Shown here piece after piece: positions 1 through 7,864 of a DNA stretch of 27,116 nt; within the stretch, counting starts at the first letter, position 1; the number at the start of each line of letters is the position of its first letter. A model generated the notes under the pieces. That model did not search any database. It was not told the origin of the DNA and saw only the letters and a program-made list of their open reading frames with translations. Source of the DNA: an uncultured Desulfobacterium sp. (GTDB lineage: Bacteria; Desulfobacterota; Desulfobacteria; Desulfobacterales; Desulfobacteraceae). Position numbers and translations under genes: made by a program. Location: the NCBI GenBank assembly GCA_937124525.1, contig CAKZLA010000540.1:1-27116 (forward strand), written 5' to 3'.

Positions 1-57
1 GTATTGGGATCTGGCCTGCCCACAACAAATATCGAAACTCCAGTTATTACAAATCAT
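1..57 (+). repeat. Left copy of the direct repeat at both window ends
   Basis: Bases 1-57 match 27059-27116 in the same orientation. The only difference is GGG at 6-8 against GGGG at 27064-27067. The repeat is the start of the omega-RNA scaffold. Confidence 0.95.
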
Positions 58-182
58 TGGACGGAGTTTCTTATAAAGATCTGTGAGGTAGGATCGGTCA
101 ACCACATTGCGAAGTCTGCTGAACATTGGCGAGGCGAACTTTACCCTTCGTCGGAGGGTGATAATAACCGAAAGGTTCTTTT
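1..182 (+). ncRNA. HEARO-type omega-RNA of an IscB element, 5' end cut by the window edge
   Basis: This looks like the guide RNA of an IscB transposon-encoded RNA-guided nuclease. It is highly structured. GAAACTCC (34-41) pairs perfectly with GGAGTTTC (63-70). CCTGCCCAC (15-23) pairs with GTGAGGTAGG (83-92) with one bulged A. ACCCTTC (143-149) pairs with GGAGGGT (153-159). AACC-GAAA-GGTT (166-177) forms a GNRA tetraloop hairpin just before the iscB start codon at 183. An RNA lying directly upstream of an ORF with an IscB-like N-terminus is the defining layout of HEARO/omega-RNA. In this class the guide is the flanking DNA at the 5' end, which lies outside the window here. The assignment rests on structure and context, not on a covariance-model search. 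Confidence 0.8.
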
Positions 183-230
183 ATGCAAGTTTATGTAAAA
201 TCAAAATCAGGAAAATGGCTTGACCGCTAA
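183..230 (+). pseudogene. iscB: iscB remnant: N-terminal 15 codons then stop
   Basis: The ATG at 183 follows the last omega-RNA hairpin by five bases and opens a reading frame giving MQVYVKSKSGKWLDR, then TAA at 228-230. IscB proteins commonly begin with a (V)YV-x-SKSGKPLMP-like segment of the RRXRR/PLMP domain, and the first eleven residues fit that closely. After GKW the match is lost and no RuvC, HNH or bridge-helix coding sequence follows. The nuclease gene has therefore been deleted, leaving an RNA-only element that could act only if an intact IscB or TnpA exists elsewhere in the genome. The peptide is short, so the call depends partly on the RNA beside it. Confidence 0.7.
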
Positions 231-269
231 AAGGCTTTCAAAGAGTTATGAGGATTCATGACTGATGAG

Positions 270-300
270 TTGACAACCAAATTGTTTTTATAAGTATCAT
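270..300 (+). promoter_or_regulatory. Possible sigma-70 promoter upstream of the formate dehydrogenase gene
   Basis: TTGACA at 270-275 is a perfect -35 hexamer. TATCAT at 295-300 matches five of six -10 positions, with a 19-base spacer, which is longer than the usual 17. It would start transcription about 190 bases before the start codon at 500. The position, just right of the IscB remnant, would let the element's edge drive the gene, but this is only a motif match. The stretch 301-499 shows no other feature: an in-frame extension exists back to 299 but has no recognisable domain. Confidence 0.3.
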
Positions 301-499
301 GAACAGGCTTGAGGCATCAAGTTTCCGTTTATTTCGCCCTTTGTGCCATGGCCTTTTTGCAAAAGCATGGAGGCTGATGAAAAATTCAGCATCCACTAAC
401 ACAAGCCGGACACCGATGGCCCAATATAACCCTCCAGGGCGAATAAAATTGGAAGCAAACCCGCATTCTGGCTTAATTTACTATTTAAGAGGAAAACCC

Positions 500-3271
500 A
501 TGGGTAAAGAAGATATTATCTACATTGATGACAACCCGTTTACCTTTGAGCCCGGTGAAACCATCCTTGACGTCGCACATCGGAACAATATTTTCATTCC
601 TACCCTGTGCCATCTGAAAGGGACAACACCCACCGGCGCATGCCGTATCTGTGTGGTGGAAGTCGAAGGGGCAAGGGATCTTGTGGCCTCCTGCGCCGCA
701 CCGGCAGCCCCTGGCATGGTGATTCATTCGGAATCCGCAGAGGTGATAAATGCCCGGAAAAACATCATACAGCTGATGCTTTCGTCGGGGAACCACAACT
801 GTGCCATCCGGGATTTTAAGTCCGATGACTGGACCGCCTTCCAATTAAAAACCCTGGAAGCAGACCAGTACAATGAACTGTGCCCGGTGTGGGGAGACTG
901 CAAACTCCAGGATCTGGCCTATCGATACCAGGTCACCACCCGCCACATGCCATTGTCTGAATCCAAATATCCCATTGAAAGAGAAAACCCATTTATCCAG
1001 AGGGATTTTTCCCGCTGTATTCTCTGTGGTCGGTGCGTCCAGGCATGTAGAGAAGTTCAGGTGAACAACGCCATTGATTTTGGTTACCGGGGAGCTGACA
1101 CAAAAATCATTGCCGGAACCGATGTGGCCCTGAAAGATTCTGATTGTGTCTTTTGTGGTGAATGTGTGGAAGTCTGCCCGGTGGGGGCTTTAATACCCAA
1201 AGAGAGCCTGAAGGCCAAGACACGCTTTGAAAACATCAAAAAAGTACGCACCACCTGCTCTTTCTGCGGTGTGGGCTGCCAGATGGAACTCTCTGTCCAG
1301 GACAATAAGATTGTGGGAATCAACAGCGCAGGCAGGGACGTTGCCCCCAACAATGGTAGTCTCTGCGTAAAAGGACGATATGGATACGACTTTGTGGGAT
1401 CACCCAAGCGTCTGACCACCCCCCTGATCAAAAAAGAGGGTAAACTCACCGAAAGCACCTGGGACGAAGCCCTGGATTTTGTGGCCACCCGATTAAATGA
1501 AACCAAAGATCGCTCGGGATCAGACAGCATGGGCCTCTTGACATCGGCCCGGGTGACCAACGAAGAAAATTACATTGCCCAGAAATTTGCCAGAGCGGTG
1601 CTCAAAACAAACAACGTCGACCATTGCGCCCGACTGTGACATTCCTCCACCGTAGCCGGTCTGGCTGCAGCATTTGGAAGTGGCGCAATGACAAACACCA
1701 TCGCTGACGTTGAAACCGCAGATGTGATCCTGGTGACGGGCTCCAATACCACTGAAAACCATCCGGTACTGTCCACCTTTGTGAAACGGGCGGCCCTGCA
1801 CGGAAAAACCCTTATCGTGATTGACCCCAGGAAAATAAAGCTCACCCAGCATGCCAACATGTGGCTGCGCCCCCAGTTGGGAACGGACATTGCCTGGATC
1901 AATGGATTGATGCATGTCATCATTGATGAAAATCTCCAGGATAAAAAATTTGTTGAGGAGCGCACCGAAGGCTTTGAGGCCCTGGCAGAAACCGTTAAAA
2001 AATACACCCCGGAATATGTGGAAGCCATCACCGGCATTGCCGCCGATGACATTGTGGCAACGGCAAGAAAATTTGCCAGGGCCCGTTCTGCAGCCATCCT
2101 CTACTGCATGGGGATTACCCAGCACACCTGTGGTACTGACAATGTAAAGTCCCTGGCCAATCTCTCCATGCTCTGCGGTCACTTGGGAAAACCCGGTGGC
2201 GGGGTCAACCCCCTGAGGGGCCAGAACAATGTCCAGGGCGCCTGTGACATGGGGGGACTTCCCAATGTCTTCACCGCCTATCAAAGCGTGACAGATCCCA
2301 ACACTGCCAAGAAATACGAGGCGGCCTGGGATGTGTCAGGACTGTCCACCACACCCGGCCTGGTGGTCACGGAAATGATACAAAAAGCAGAGCTGGGGGA
2401 ATTGAAATCCCTGTACATCATCGGTGAAAATCCCATGGTGTCTGATCCGGATCTCAACCATGCAGAAAAAGCATTTGGCAACCTTGAGTTCATGGTGGTA
2501 CAGGATATTTTCCTCACCGAAACAGCCCAGATGGCAGACGTGGTTTTCCCTGCCTTCTGCTTTGCGGAAAAAGACGGCACCTTTTCCAACACCGAACGAC
2601 GGGTTCAACGGGTGAGAAAGGCCGTGGAAGCGCCTGGATTTGCCTGGGATGACTGGAAAATACTCTGTGCCCTTGCCACCCGCATGGGAACACCCATGCA
2701 CTATGAAAATGCCGAGGAAATTTTTGAAGAGATCCGCAGGGTCACCCCCTCCTACGGCGGCATCACCTGGGACCGCATTGATCAGACAGGCATTCACTGG
2801 CCCTGTCCCACGGAGGAACACCCGGGAACCCCCATCCTTCATACGGCCCAGTTCACCCGGGGCAAGGGTCTTTTCCATGCCATTGAACATCAGCCCCCTG
2901 CGGAACTACCCGATGATGCCTATCCATTCATGCTCACCACCGGACGGGTAATTTACCATTATCACACCGGCACCATGACCATGCAATCCAATGGATTAAA
3001 TGAACTGTCACCGGATTGTTTTGTGGAAATTTCTCCCAATGATGCGGCAGAACTGGAGATGGTGGATGGAGAGATGGTTAATGTATTCTCACGCCGGGGC
3101 AAAATAAAGGCCCGACTCAATGTCTCAGCAAAGGCCGTGGATGGCACTATTTTTATTCCATTTCACTTTGCCAAGGCCGCAGCCAACCGGCTCACCAATG
3201 CCCGCCTTGATCCCATTGCCAAGATACCCGAGTTCAAGGTGTGTGCCATCACCATTAAAAAGGCTGCCTGA
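500..3271 (+). CDS. fdhA: Selenocysteine-containing formate dehydrogenase catalytic subunit (UGA at 1637-1639 read as Sec380)
   Basis: This enzyme interconverts formate and CO2 at a Mo- or W-bis-pterin centre and supplies formate for the methyl branch of the Wood-Ljungdahl pathway, or oxidises it. The N-terminus is NuoG-like: a [2Fe-2S] domain (C37, C48, C51, C65), a His-Cys cluster region (H99, C101, C128, C134) and two ferredoxin clusters (C173/176/179/183 and C216/219/222/226). Next comes the formate dehydrogenase [4Fe-4S] site (C253, C256, C260, C289) and the molybdopterin domain. UGA stands in the motif VDHCARL-U-HSSTVAG, the family's active-site Sec followed by His, so it is not a frameshift. 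The length of 923 residues is typical. I chose ATG 500 because AAGAGGA precedes it by six bases and the iron-sulfur domain starts there; the frame stays open back to 299 without conserved content. No NuoE/F-like or membrane partner lies nearby, so partner subunits may be encoded upstream of the IscB element or elsewhere. Confidence 0.95.
1637..1668 (+). promoter_or_regulatory. Bacterial SECIS element
   Basis: Right after the UGA codon, GTAGCC (1652-1657) and GGCTGC (1663-1668) form a six-pair stem with one G-U pair, closing the loop GGTCT (1658-1662). The loop begins 19 bases after the UGA. The Escherichia coli fdhF SECIS has the same GGUCU loop at the same distance. This is the SelB binding signal that allows selenocysteine insertion. 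Confidence 0.9.
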
Positions 3272-3317
3272 TGGGATAAGCCGCCGGAAGGAATAAATCC
3301 CCTTTCGGAGGGTGACA

Positions 3318-3367
3318 CAAAAAAGCGTTGAGAACCAGCAACAAGCTGGAAATCAACGCTTTTTTTA
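3318..3367. terminator. Bidirectional rho-independent terminator between fdhA and rluD
   Basis: AGCGTTGA (3324-3331) pairs with TCAACGCT (3353-3360). Inside it, CCAGC (3335-3339) pairs with GCTGG (3345-3349). An A-run precedes the stem and a T-run follows it, so it can end transcription of fdhA on the plus strand and of rluD on the minus strand. Confidence 0.85.
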
Positions 3368-3484
3368 TTTTCCAGACTTTCCAGCAGCAAATGGCCGGGA
3401 CGGCATTATGCCATCTTCTATCATTGTTGCAGGCAGACCCAGAGTAAAAAAACAATTTATGATAGTTGCTAAAAGCTGCCCATC

Positions 3485-4456
3485 TTACTTATCGCCCCAC
3501 AATCCATGGGCGCAGAGGTGATCCGCCATATCATCTGCCAGGGGGGCCATAAAATCCATGCGCCGCCCAGACCAGGGATGACGAAACCCAAGTTTCCATG
3601 CATGGAGCATTTGCCGGGACACCCCTCTTTCAATGGGAAGCATGCTTTTTTCTGCCTTTTTTCTCCAGCGACGTCCATAACAGGTATCCCCTATCAGGGG
3701 ATATCCCAATGCCTTGAAATGCACCCGAATCTGATGGGTTCTTCCGGTTTTCAGGGCCACTTCAACCAAAGTTGCCCCCGTACATTGGGCCCGTTTATGC
3801 CACAGGGTGATGGCAGATCTCCCATGGGAAAGATCCACGGTCATACATTTTCGTTTCACCGGATGACGACCAATGGGCAGGGTGACCGTGCCCGAAGTCT
3901 CATGAATTTCACCGGATACCAGGGCAAGATATTGTTTTTCCACCCGTCGATATTTAAATGCTTTTTTTAAGAAATCATGGCTCCTGGAAGTTTTTGCCAC
4001 CACCATGACACCAGTGGTATCTTTGTCCAGGCGATGTACAATGCCGGGACGAAGCGCGTCTTCCCCCACTCCCTCAATGCCGGGACAATGGTCAAGCAAG
4101 CCGTTCACAAGGGTATCTGCCCAACTACCCGGGGCTGGATGAACCACCATGCCCACAGGCTTATTGATAACAAGGATATAGCGGTCTTCATGGATGATAT
4201 CAAGGTACATGGGTTTGGGAGAAACAAAGGGCAAAGAGGGGATGGCAAGACTGCCTGAGATCTCATCCCCGGGTTTCACCCGGTATCCCGGTTTTTTTTT
4301 GAGCCCACTGACCCGAACATCACCTGAACGGATCATGGCAGCTACACTGCCCCGGGAAACCTTATCTGCCATCTGGGCCACCACCGTATCAAGTCGCTGC
4401 CCGATCTGCTCAGACCCACTGCTTATTTCACTTTTTATTTCAATAATGCTATCCAT
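3485..4456 (-). CDS. rluD: RluA/RluD-family 23S rRNA pseudouridine synthase
   Basis: This enzyme isomerises uridine to pseudouridine in ribosomal RNA. An S4-like RNA-binding domain occupies roughly residues 18-70, with VSRGSVAAMIRSGDVRVSG matching the S4 helix-turn pattern. It is followed by the catalytic domain with HRLDKDTTG at 141-149, where D144 is the expected catalytic aspartate. The downstream segments GRTHQIRVH and YPLIGDTCYG are also standard for the family. The length is 323 residues. ATG at 4456 is preferred over the upstream TTG at 4474 because GGTGG lies eight bases before it. S4 plus this domain order fits RluD or RluC; which uridines are modified cannot be told from the sequence. 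It is the last gene of the minus-strand run, and a terminator-like hairpin separates it from carD. Confidence 0.9.
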   Translation of the reverse strand: MDSIIEIKSEISSGSEQIGQRLDTVVAQMADKVSRGSVAAMIRSGDVRVSGLKKKPGYRVKPGDEISGSLAIPSLPFVSPKPMYLDIIHEDRYILVINKPVGMVVHPAPGSWADTLVNGLLDHCPGIEGVGEDALRPGIVHRLDKDTTGVMVVAKTSRSHDFLKKAFKYRRVEKQYLALVSGEIHETSGTVTLPIGRHPVKRKCMTVDLSHGRSAITLWHKRAQCTGATLVEVALKTGRTHQIRVHFKALGYPLIGDTCYGRRWRKKAEKSMLPIERGVSRQMLHAWKLGFRHPWSGRRMDFMAPLADDMADHLCAHGLWGDK

Positions 4457-4512
4457 ATTGTTATCCACCCACAAAATGACCGATCTTTAAAGATAAGCCC
4501 TACCCATTTCCC

Positions 4513-4554
4513 AACAAAAAACCGAAAGGCACCTGCAATGGCATCTTCCGGTTT
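4513..4554 (-). terminator. Rho-independent terminator downstream of carD
   Basis: On the minus strand a 15-pair stem (4540-4554 with 4519-4533) contains one mismatch and a few G-U pairs, and closes a six-base loop. It is followed by a run of T (A-run 4515-4520 on the plus strand). It lies about 165 bases after the carD stop codon. The spacer 4555-4719 holds no gene I can recognise. Confidence 0.7.
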
Positions 4555-4719
4555 AGATGGAGTACGGTATTTATTCGGCTTTCGAAGCTGACTGATTGGA
4601 ATTGACATGGAGCCAGAATTGTGATTCAACAAGATAGAACCACAGCTTAGTAAGGAACTGACCGTCTGTCCAGAACAACGGTTAAGGCCGAAAGTCAAGC
4701 GTTGATCAGAGAAAATCGT

Positions 4720-5229
4720 CTAATCAAATAATTTTTCGATTTCCTTCATCATTAATTTTTCATCCATATCTTTTGCTGTGGATAACTCCTGCACAAGCAG
4801 GCTCTGGGCAGTATCGAGAAGTTTGCGCTCTCCAAAGGATAGATCTTTTTCAAGCTTGAGTTGAAATAAATCTCTGAACACTTCTGCAACATCATAGATT
4901 GACCCGGTTTTAATTTTATCCATGTACTCGCGGTACCTGCGATTCCAGGTTTGATTATCAGCAGAAGCTCCTTTTTTCTGCATCACCTCGTAAACCTGGG
5001 GAATCTCATTTTTCGGAATTACCTGCCGGAGACCGACAGATTCAACATTGCAAGTTGGAATCATGATGACCATGCCATTTTCTATGATTTTCATCATATA
5101 AAAGTTCATGCTTTCACCGTTAATTTCCTTACTTTCAATGGCCTCGATACAACCCACGCCATGGGCTGGATATACAGCAAGATCTCCTTTACAAAACTCT
5201 CTTTTTTCAGGTGCAAGCACTTCTGCCAT
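4720..5229 (-). CDS. carD: CarD/CdnL-family RNA polymerase-binding transcription regulator
   Basis: CarD-family proteins bind the RNA polymerase beta subunit and stabilise open promoter complexes, notably at rRNA promoters. The N-terminal part, roughly residues 9-65, has the RNA-polymerase-interacting pattern FCKGDLAVYPAHGVGCIEAI, ending in strands that resemble the Mfd interaction domain. The C-terminal part is helical, with NRRYREYMDKIKTGS and FGERKLLDTAQSLLVQEL, as in CdnL DNA-binding domains. The length of 169 residues is normal. ATG 5229 has a G-rich ribosome binding site about nine bases upstream. It is bounded by a strong hairpin upstream and a terminator downstream, so it may be transcribed on its own. 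Confidence 0.92.
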   Translation of the reverse strand: MAEVLAPEKREFCKGDLAVYPAHGVGCIEAIESKEINGESMNFYMMKIIENGMVIMIPTCNVESVGLRQVIPKNEIPQVYEVMQKKGASADNQTWNRRYREYMDKIKTGSIYDVAEVFRDLFQLKLEKDLSFGERKLLDTAQSLLVQELSTAKDMDEKLMMKEIEKLFD

Positions 5230-5293
5230 TGTGGATTTCCCCCCTAAGTCTTAAGTGAGGACCGTGGATATACCGCCTTTGACCCATTGCCAC

Positions 5294-5353
5294 AACATCG
5301 AAAATAATATTTTAAACCCCCCACCATTTTGGGGGGATAAAATTTTCGATGTT
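5294..5353. terminator. Large hairpin between pth and carD, probably a terminator
   Basis: The outer arms AACATCGAAAAT (5294-5305) and ATTTTCGATGTT (5342-5353) match perfectly. The inner arms CCCCCC (5317-5322) and GGGGGG (5331-5336) close an eight-base loop, with A/T-rich bulges between. On the minus strand the G/C stem is followed by a T-rich stretch, so it can end the prs-rplY-pth transcript. It also sits about 65 bases upstream of carD, where it could act as a leader structure. Nothing else is evident in 5230-5499. Confidence 0.65.
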
Positions 5354-5499
5354 CCTGTTCAAAAACAAATCAGGGTATATTTCCAGGGGTCCTTTTGCGT
5401 CTATTTTTCTTTCGAATATTACCAGCAACATCTCGCCCATCATGTAATAATATAGCACAAATTTGCATCTGCGGCAAACACTAAAAAATCAGATGGTGG

Positions 5500-6078
5500 C
5501 TACCCCCTGTTAATGAGGTTCATGGCCGAGGATACCCCTTTTTCGATGATGGTCACGCAGGCATCTGCTCCTGCTGCCACCACATCGTCAAGTTGTTTTA
5601 TTTCGTCCGGGGTAAATTTCCCCAACACGTGGCCCACCGCTCCAGATTCCTGCCGGGGTCTGCCAACCCCCACCCGAACACGATTAAAGGCCTTGTTACC
5701 AAAGGCATCAATGATGGAACGAATCCCATTATGGCCCCCATGTCCCCGGTTATGGGCCACACGGATGCGCCCAAAGGGAAGATCAAGGTCATCATGGACA
5801 ACAATAATGTCAGAAAGCTGGATTTTAAAATAGGAGGAGAGTTTCTGGATGGGAAAACCGCTTCGGTTCATATAGGACTGGGGTTTGAGCAAAACAATTT
5901 GCCGTTGATGGAAAACACCCTTTGCACACTGGGCTTCAAAACGGGTATTTTTAAAACCCAGGTTGGCCTGGGAGGCAAGGGCCTCAAGGATGAGAAAACC
6001 AATATTATGACGGGTTCGGACATATTCCCTGCCGGGATTGCCCAAGCCCGCCACCATAACACCACTATTTTGAGGCAT
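5500..6078 (-). CDS. pth: Peptidyl-tRNA hydrolase
   Basis: Pth hydrolyses peptidyl-tRNA released from stalled ribosomes in the cytoplasm. The family signature is complete: AGLGNPGREY with N14, TRHNIGF with the catalytic histidine H24, LLKPQSYMNRSG with N71, and VVHDDLDLPFG with D96, followed by the GGHNGIRSI segment. The length of 192 residues is standard. The start at 6078 has AGGG seven bases upstream. The gene is 25 bases downstream of rplY, which is the common rplY-pth gene pair, so the two are almost certainly cotranscribed. Confidence 0.97.
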   Translation of the reverse strand: MPQNSGVMVAGLGNPGREYVRTRHNIGFLILEALASQANLGFKNTRFEAQCAKGVFHQRQIVLLKPQSYMNRSGFPIQKLSSYFKIQLSDIIVVHDDLDLPFGRIRVAHNRGHGGHNGIRSIIDAFGNKAFNRVRVGVGRPRQESGAVGHVLGKFTPDEIKQLDDVVAAGADACVTIIEKGVSSAMNLINRG

Positions 6079-6103
6079 GGATAAACCCTGTTCTTAAATG
6101 GGT

Positions 6104-6751
6104 TTACTCGCTCACCGATGCTTCTTCGGCATCAGCGTCAACATCAATGTCGAGATCTTCATCGTCTTCGGTGACTTCTTGTTCTGATGCAGTGGGCGGT
6201 ACCACCGTGAGGACCGTAAAATTCACCTCATGGGGAATTTCAACATCCGCACCCAGATCAATGGATTCCACATGGACAGAATCTCCAATATCAAGAGCTG
6301 TAATATCAATAACAATACTATCAGGGGCATCTGCAGGTCGACAGATAACATCCAGTTCACGCCGAATTAGCTGAACCATACCACCCTCTTGTTCGCCCTT
6401 GCTTTCTCCACTGGTTTCCACGGGAATGGTAACGGTAACGGTTTTGTCCAGATTGATCTCCTGGAAGTCCGCATGAAGATAATTCAGTCGAAAGGTATCC
6501 ATTTGAAGATCTTTGAGCATCACGGTGCGTGAAGCCTTAGAGTCACCTTCCACAACCAGTTTCATGAAGATACCGGTTGTCCCGTTCTTTCTGATAATTT
6601 CGGAAAAAGCATAGGTGGGAACGGAAAGCGGTACAGGTTCCGTCTCAGGTCCATAAATCACCGCTGGTAACAGCTCATTTTTTCTAAGGGCACGGGCAGC
6701 ACTCTTTCCTCTGCCCGATCTTATTGATCCTGTTAAATCTATTAGTTCCAA
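6104..6751 (-). CDS. rplY: 50S ribosomal protein L25, general stress protein Ctc form
   Basis: L25/Ctc binds 5S rRNA in the large ribosomal subunit. The N-terminal half (about 1-95) is the L25 domain, with RSGRGKSAARALRKNELLPAVIYG followed by the LHADFQEI segment. The C-terminal half is the TL5/Ctc beta domain, and the protein ends in a strongly acidic tail (EDDEDLDIDVDADAEE), which is common in long forms. The length is 215 residues. The start codon is TTG at 6751, supported by GGAGG nine bases upstream; no ATG fits before the conserved domain. It lies between prs (51-base gap) and pth, a conserved order in many bacteria. Confidence 0.95.
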   Translation of the reverse strand: MELIDLTGSIRSGRGKSAARALRKNELLPAVIYGPETEPVPLSVPTYAFSEIIRKNGTTGIFMKLVVEGDSKASRTVMLKDLQMDTFRLNYLHADFQEINLDKTVTVTIPVETSGESKGEQEGGMVQLIRRELDVICRPADAPDSIVIDITALDIGDSVHVESIDLGADVEIPHEVNFTVLTVVPPTASEQEVTEDDEDLDIDVDADAEEASVSE

Positions 6752-6802
6752 AAGTTTGTTCCTCCGTATCTGTGCCGTTGCACAGATCTGTCATTTTATT
6801 TT

Positions 6803-7741
6803 CTATACAAAAAGAGAATTTACAGAATCTCCCCTGTAACTTCGAAGAATGGCTTCACTGACAAGTTTTGAGATGGAAACCTGGGTGATCTTTTCACAGT
6901 TTGAGGCTGCCTCGGATAACGGAATGGTATCGGTGACCATAAGGCTTTCCAGAGAAGAATTAGTTATCCGATCCACAGCAGGTCCAGACAAAACCGCATG
7001 GGTACAGCAGGCGTGAACCGCTTTTGCACCTTTATTTTCAATAACGCCTGCAGCCTCTGTAAGGGTACCGGCAGTATCCACCATATCATCCAGGATAAGG
7101 GCCGTTTTACCCTCTACATCTCCAATAATAGCCATGGCTTTGGCCTGATTGGGGGCGCTTCGTCGTTTATCAACAATGGCAAGACCAGCATGGAGACGTT
7201 TGGCAAAGGCCCGGGCCCGTTCCACACCTCCGGCATCGGGGGAAACCACAACAAGGTCACCGGAAAAATTGGATTTGATATGTTCCAGAATGACAGGTGC
7301 CGCATAGAGATTATCCACGGGAATATCAAAAAAACCCTGAATTTGTCCCGCATGGAGATCCAGGGTAATGACTCTGTGAACCCCGGTCTGGGTGAGGAGA
7401 TCGGCAATCAGCTTTGCACTGATAGGTACTCTGGGAGCCACCTTCTTATCCTGCCGGGCATAACCAAAATAGGGAATAACCGCTGTGATATAACTTGCAG
7501 AGGACCGCTTTAAAGCGTCAATCATGAGCAAAAGCTCAAAAAGATTATCATTTACCGGAGCGCAGGTGGATTGTATAACAAAAACCTCCTGGCGCCTAAC
7601 GTTCTCTTGAATTTCCACTTGAATCTCACCGTCACTGAACCGATTAATCTTTGCCCTGCCAAGGTGCAGAGAAAGATAATCAGAAATACTCCGGGCAAGG
7701 GGTTCATTGGAATTCCCCGAGAAAACCGACATAGCATTCAT
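6803..7741 (-). CDS. prs: Ribose-phosphate pyrophosphokinase (PRPP synthetase)
   Basis: Prs converts ribose 5-phosphate and ATP to PRPP for nucleotide, histidine and tryptophan synthesis. The diagnostic segments are all present: [11 protein letters not shown] near 34-44, [10 protein letters not shown] at 91-100 for ATP binding, the metal-binding [13 protein letters not shown] at 126-138, and the PRPP loop DDMVDTAGT at 218-226. The length of 312 residues matches the family. ATG 7741 has an AAGAGA-like site about eight bases upstream; an internal ATG at 7732 is possible. It follows the tRNA-Gln gene by 40 bases in the same direction and leads the prs-rplY-pth group. Confidence 0.97.
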   Translation of the reverse strand: MNAMSVFSGNSNEPLARSISDYLSLHLGRAKINRFSDGEIQVEIQENVRRQEVFVIQSTCAPVNDNLFELLLMIDALKRSSASYITAVIPYFGYARQDKKVAPRVPISAKLIADLLTQTGVHRVITLDLHAGQIQGFFDIPVDNLYAAPVILEHIKSNFSGDLVVVSPDAGGVERARAFAKRLHAGLAIVDKRRSAPNQAKAMAIIGDVEGKTALILDDMVDTAGTLTEAAGVIENKGAKAVHACCTHAVLSGPAVDRITNSSLESLMVTDTIPLSEAASNCEKITQVSISKLVSEAILRSYRGDSVNSLFV

Positions 7742-7781
7742 ATGAATTCTCTTCTTCGCATATCTTAATTTTTTTTAAAAG

Positions 7782-7856
7782 TGGCTGGGGCGGGAGGATT
7801 CGAACCTCCGAATGCAGGAATCAAAATCCTGTGTCTTACCACTTGACGACGCCCCA
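7782..7856 (-). tRNA. tRNA-Gln(UUG)
   Basis: The minus strand folds as a full cloverleaf. The acceptor arms are TGGGGCG and CGCCCCA with discriminator G and an encoded CCA (7782-7784). The anticodon stem CAGGA/TCCTG holds the loop TTTTGAT, giving the anticodon TTG. The T-arm contains GGTTCGAATCC. It sits between ispE and prs in the same direction, so it may be cut from a longer transcript. Confidence 0.95.
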
Positions 7857-7864
7857 TGAATGCG

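Larger units (their letters stand above)
1..297 (+). mobile_element. Minimal IscB/omega-RNA element, right end not defined
   Basis: The element consists of the omega-RNA and the truncated iscB start. A second copy of its first 57 bases appears at the other edge of the window, which shows that it is repeated in this genome. The right boundary cannot be placed: between 231 and 297 there is no clear terminal hairpin and no open frame of note. No tnpA (HUH transposase) is present. The element lies directly upstream of the formate dehydrogenase gene. The end coordinate is an upper guess. Confidence 0.5.

Noticed and set aside
261..285. CTGATGAG resembling a hammerhead ribozyme core
   Set aside because: No stem II followed by GAAA and no flanking stems I or III could be found.
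299..1639. Formate dehydrogenase read as two genes or as a gene broken by a nonsense mutation
   Set aside because: The UGA sits in the exact active-site position used by selenocysteine enzymes, and a SECIS hairpin with the right loop and spacing follows.
4435..4698. 87-codon minus-strand frame between carD and rluD
   Set aside because: It begins with TTG without a clear ribosome binding site, contains the carD terminator stem and runs into rluD. An internal ATG exists but the protein has no recognisable features.
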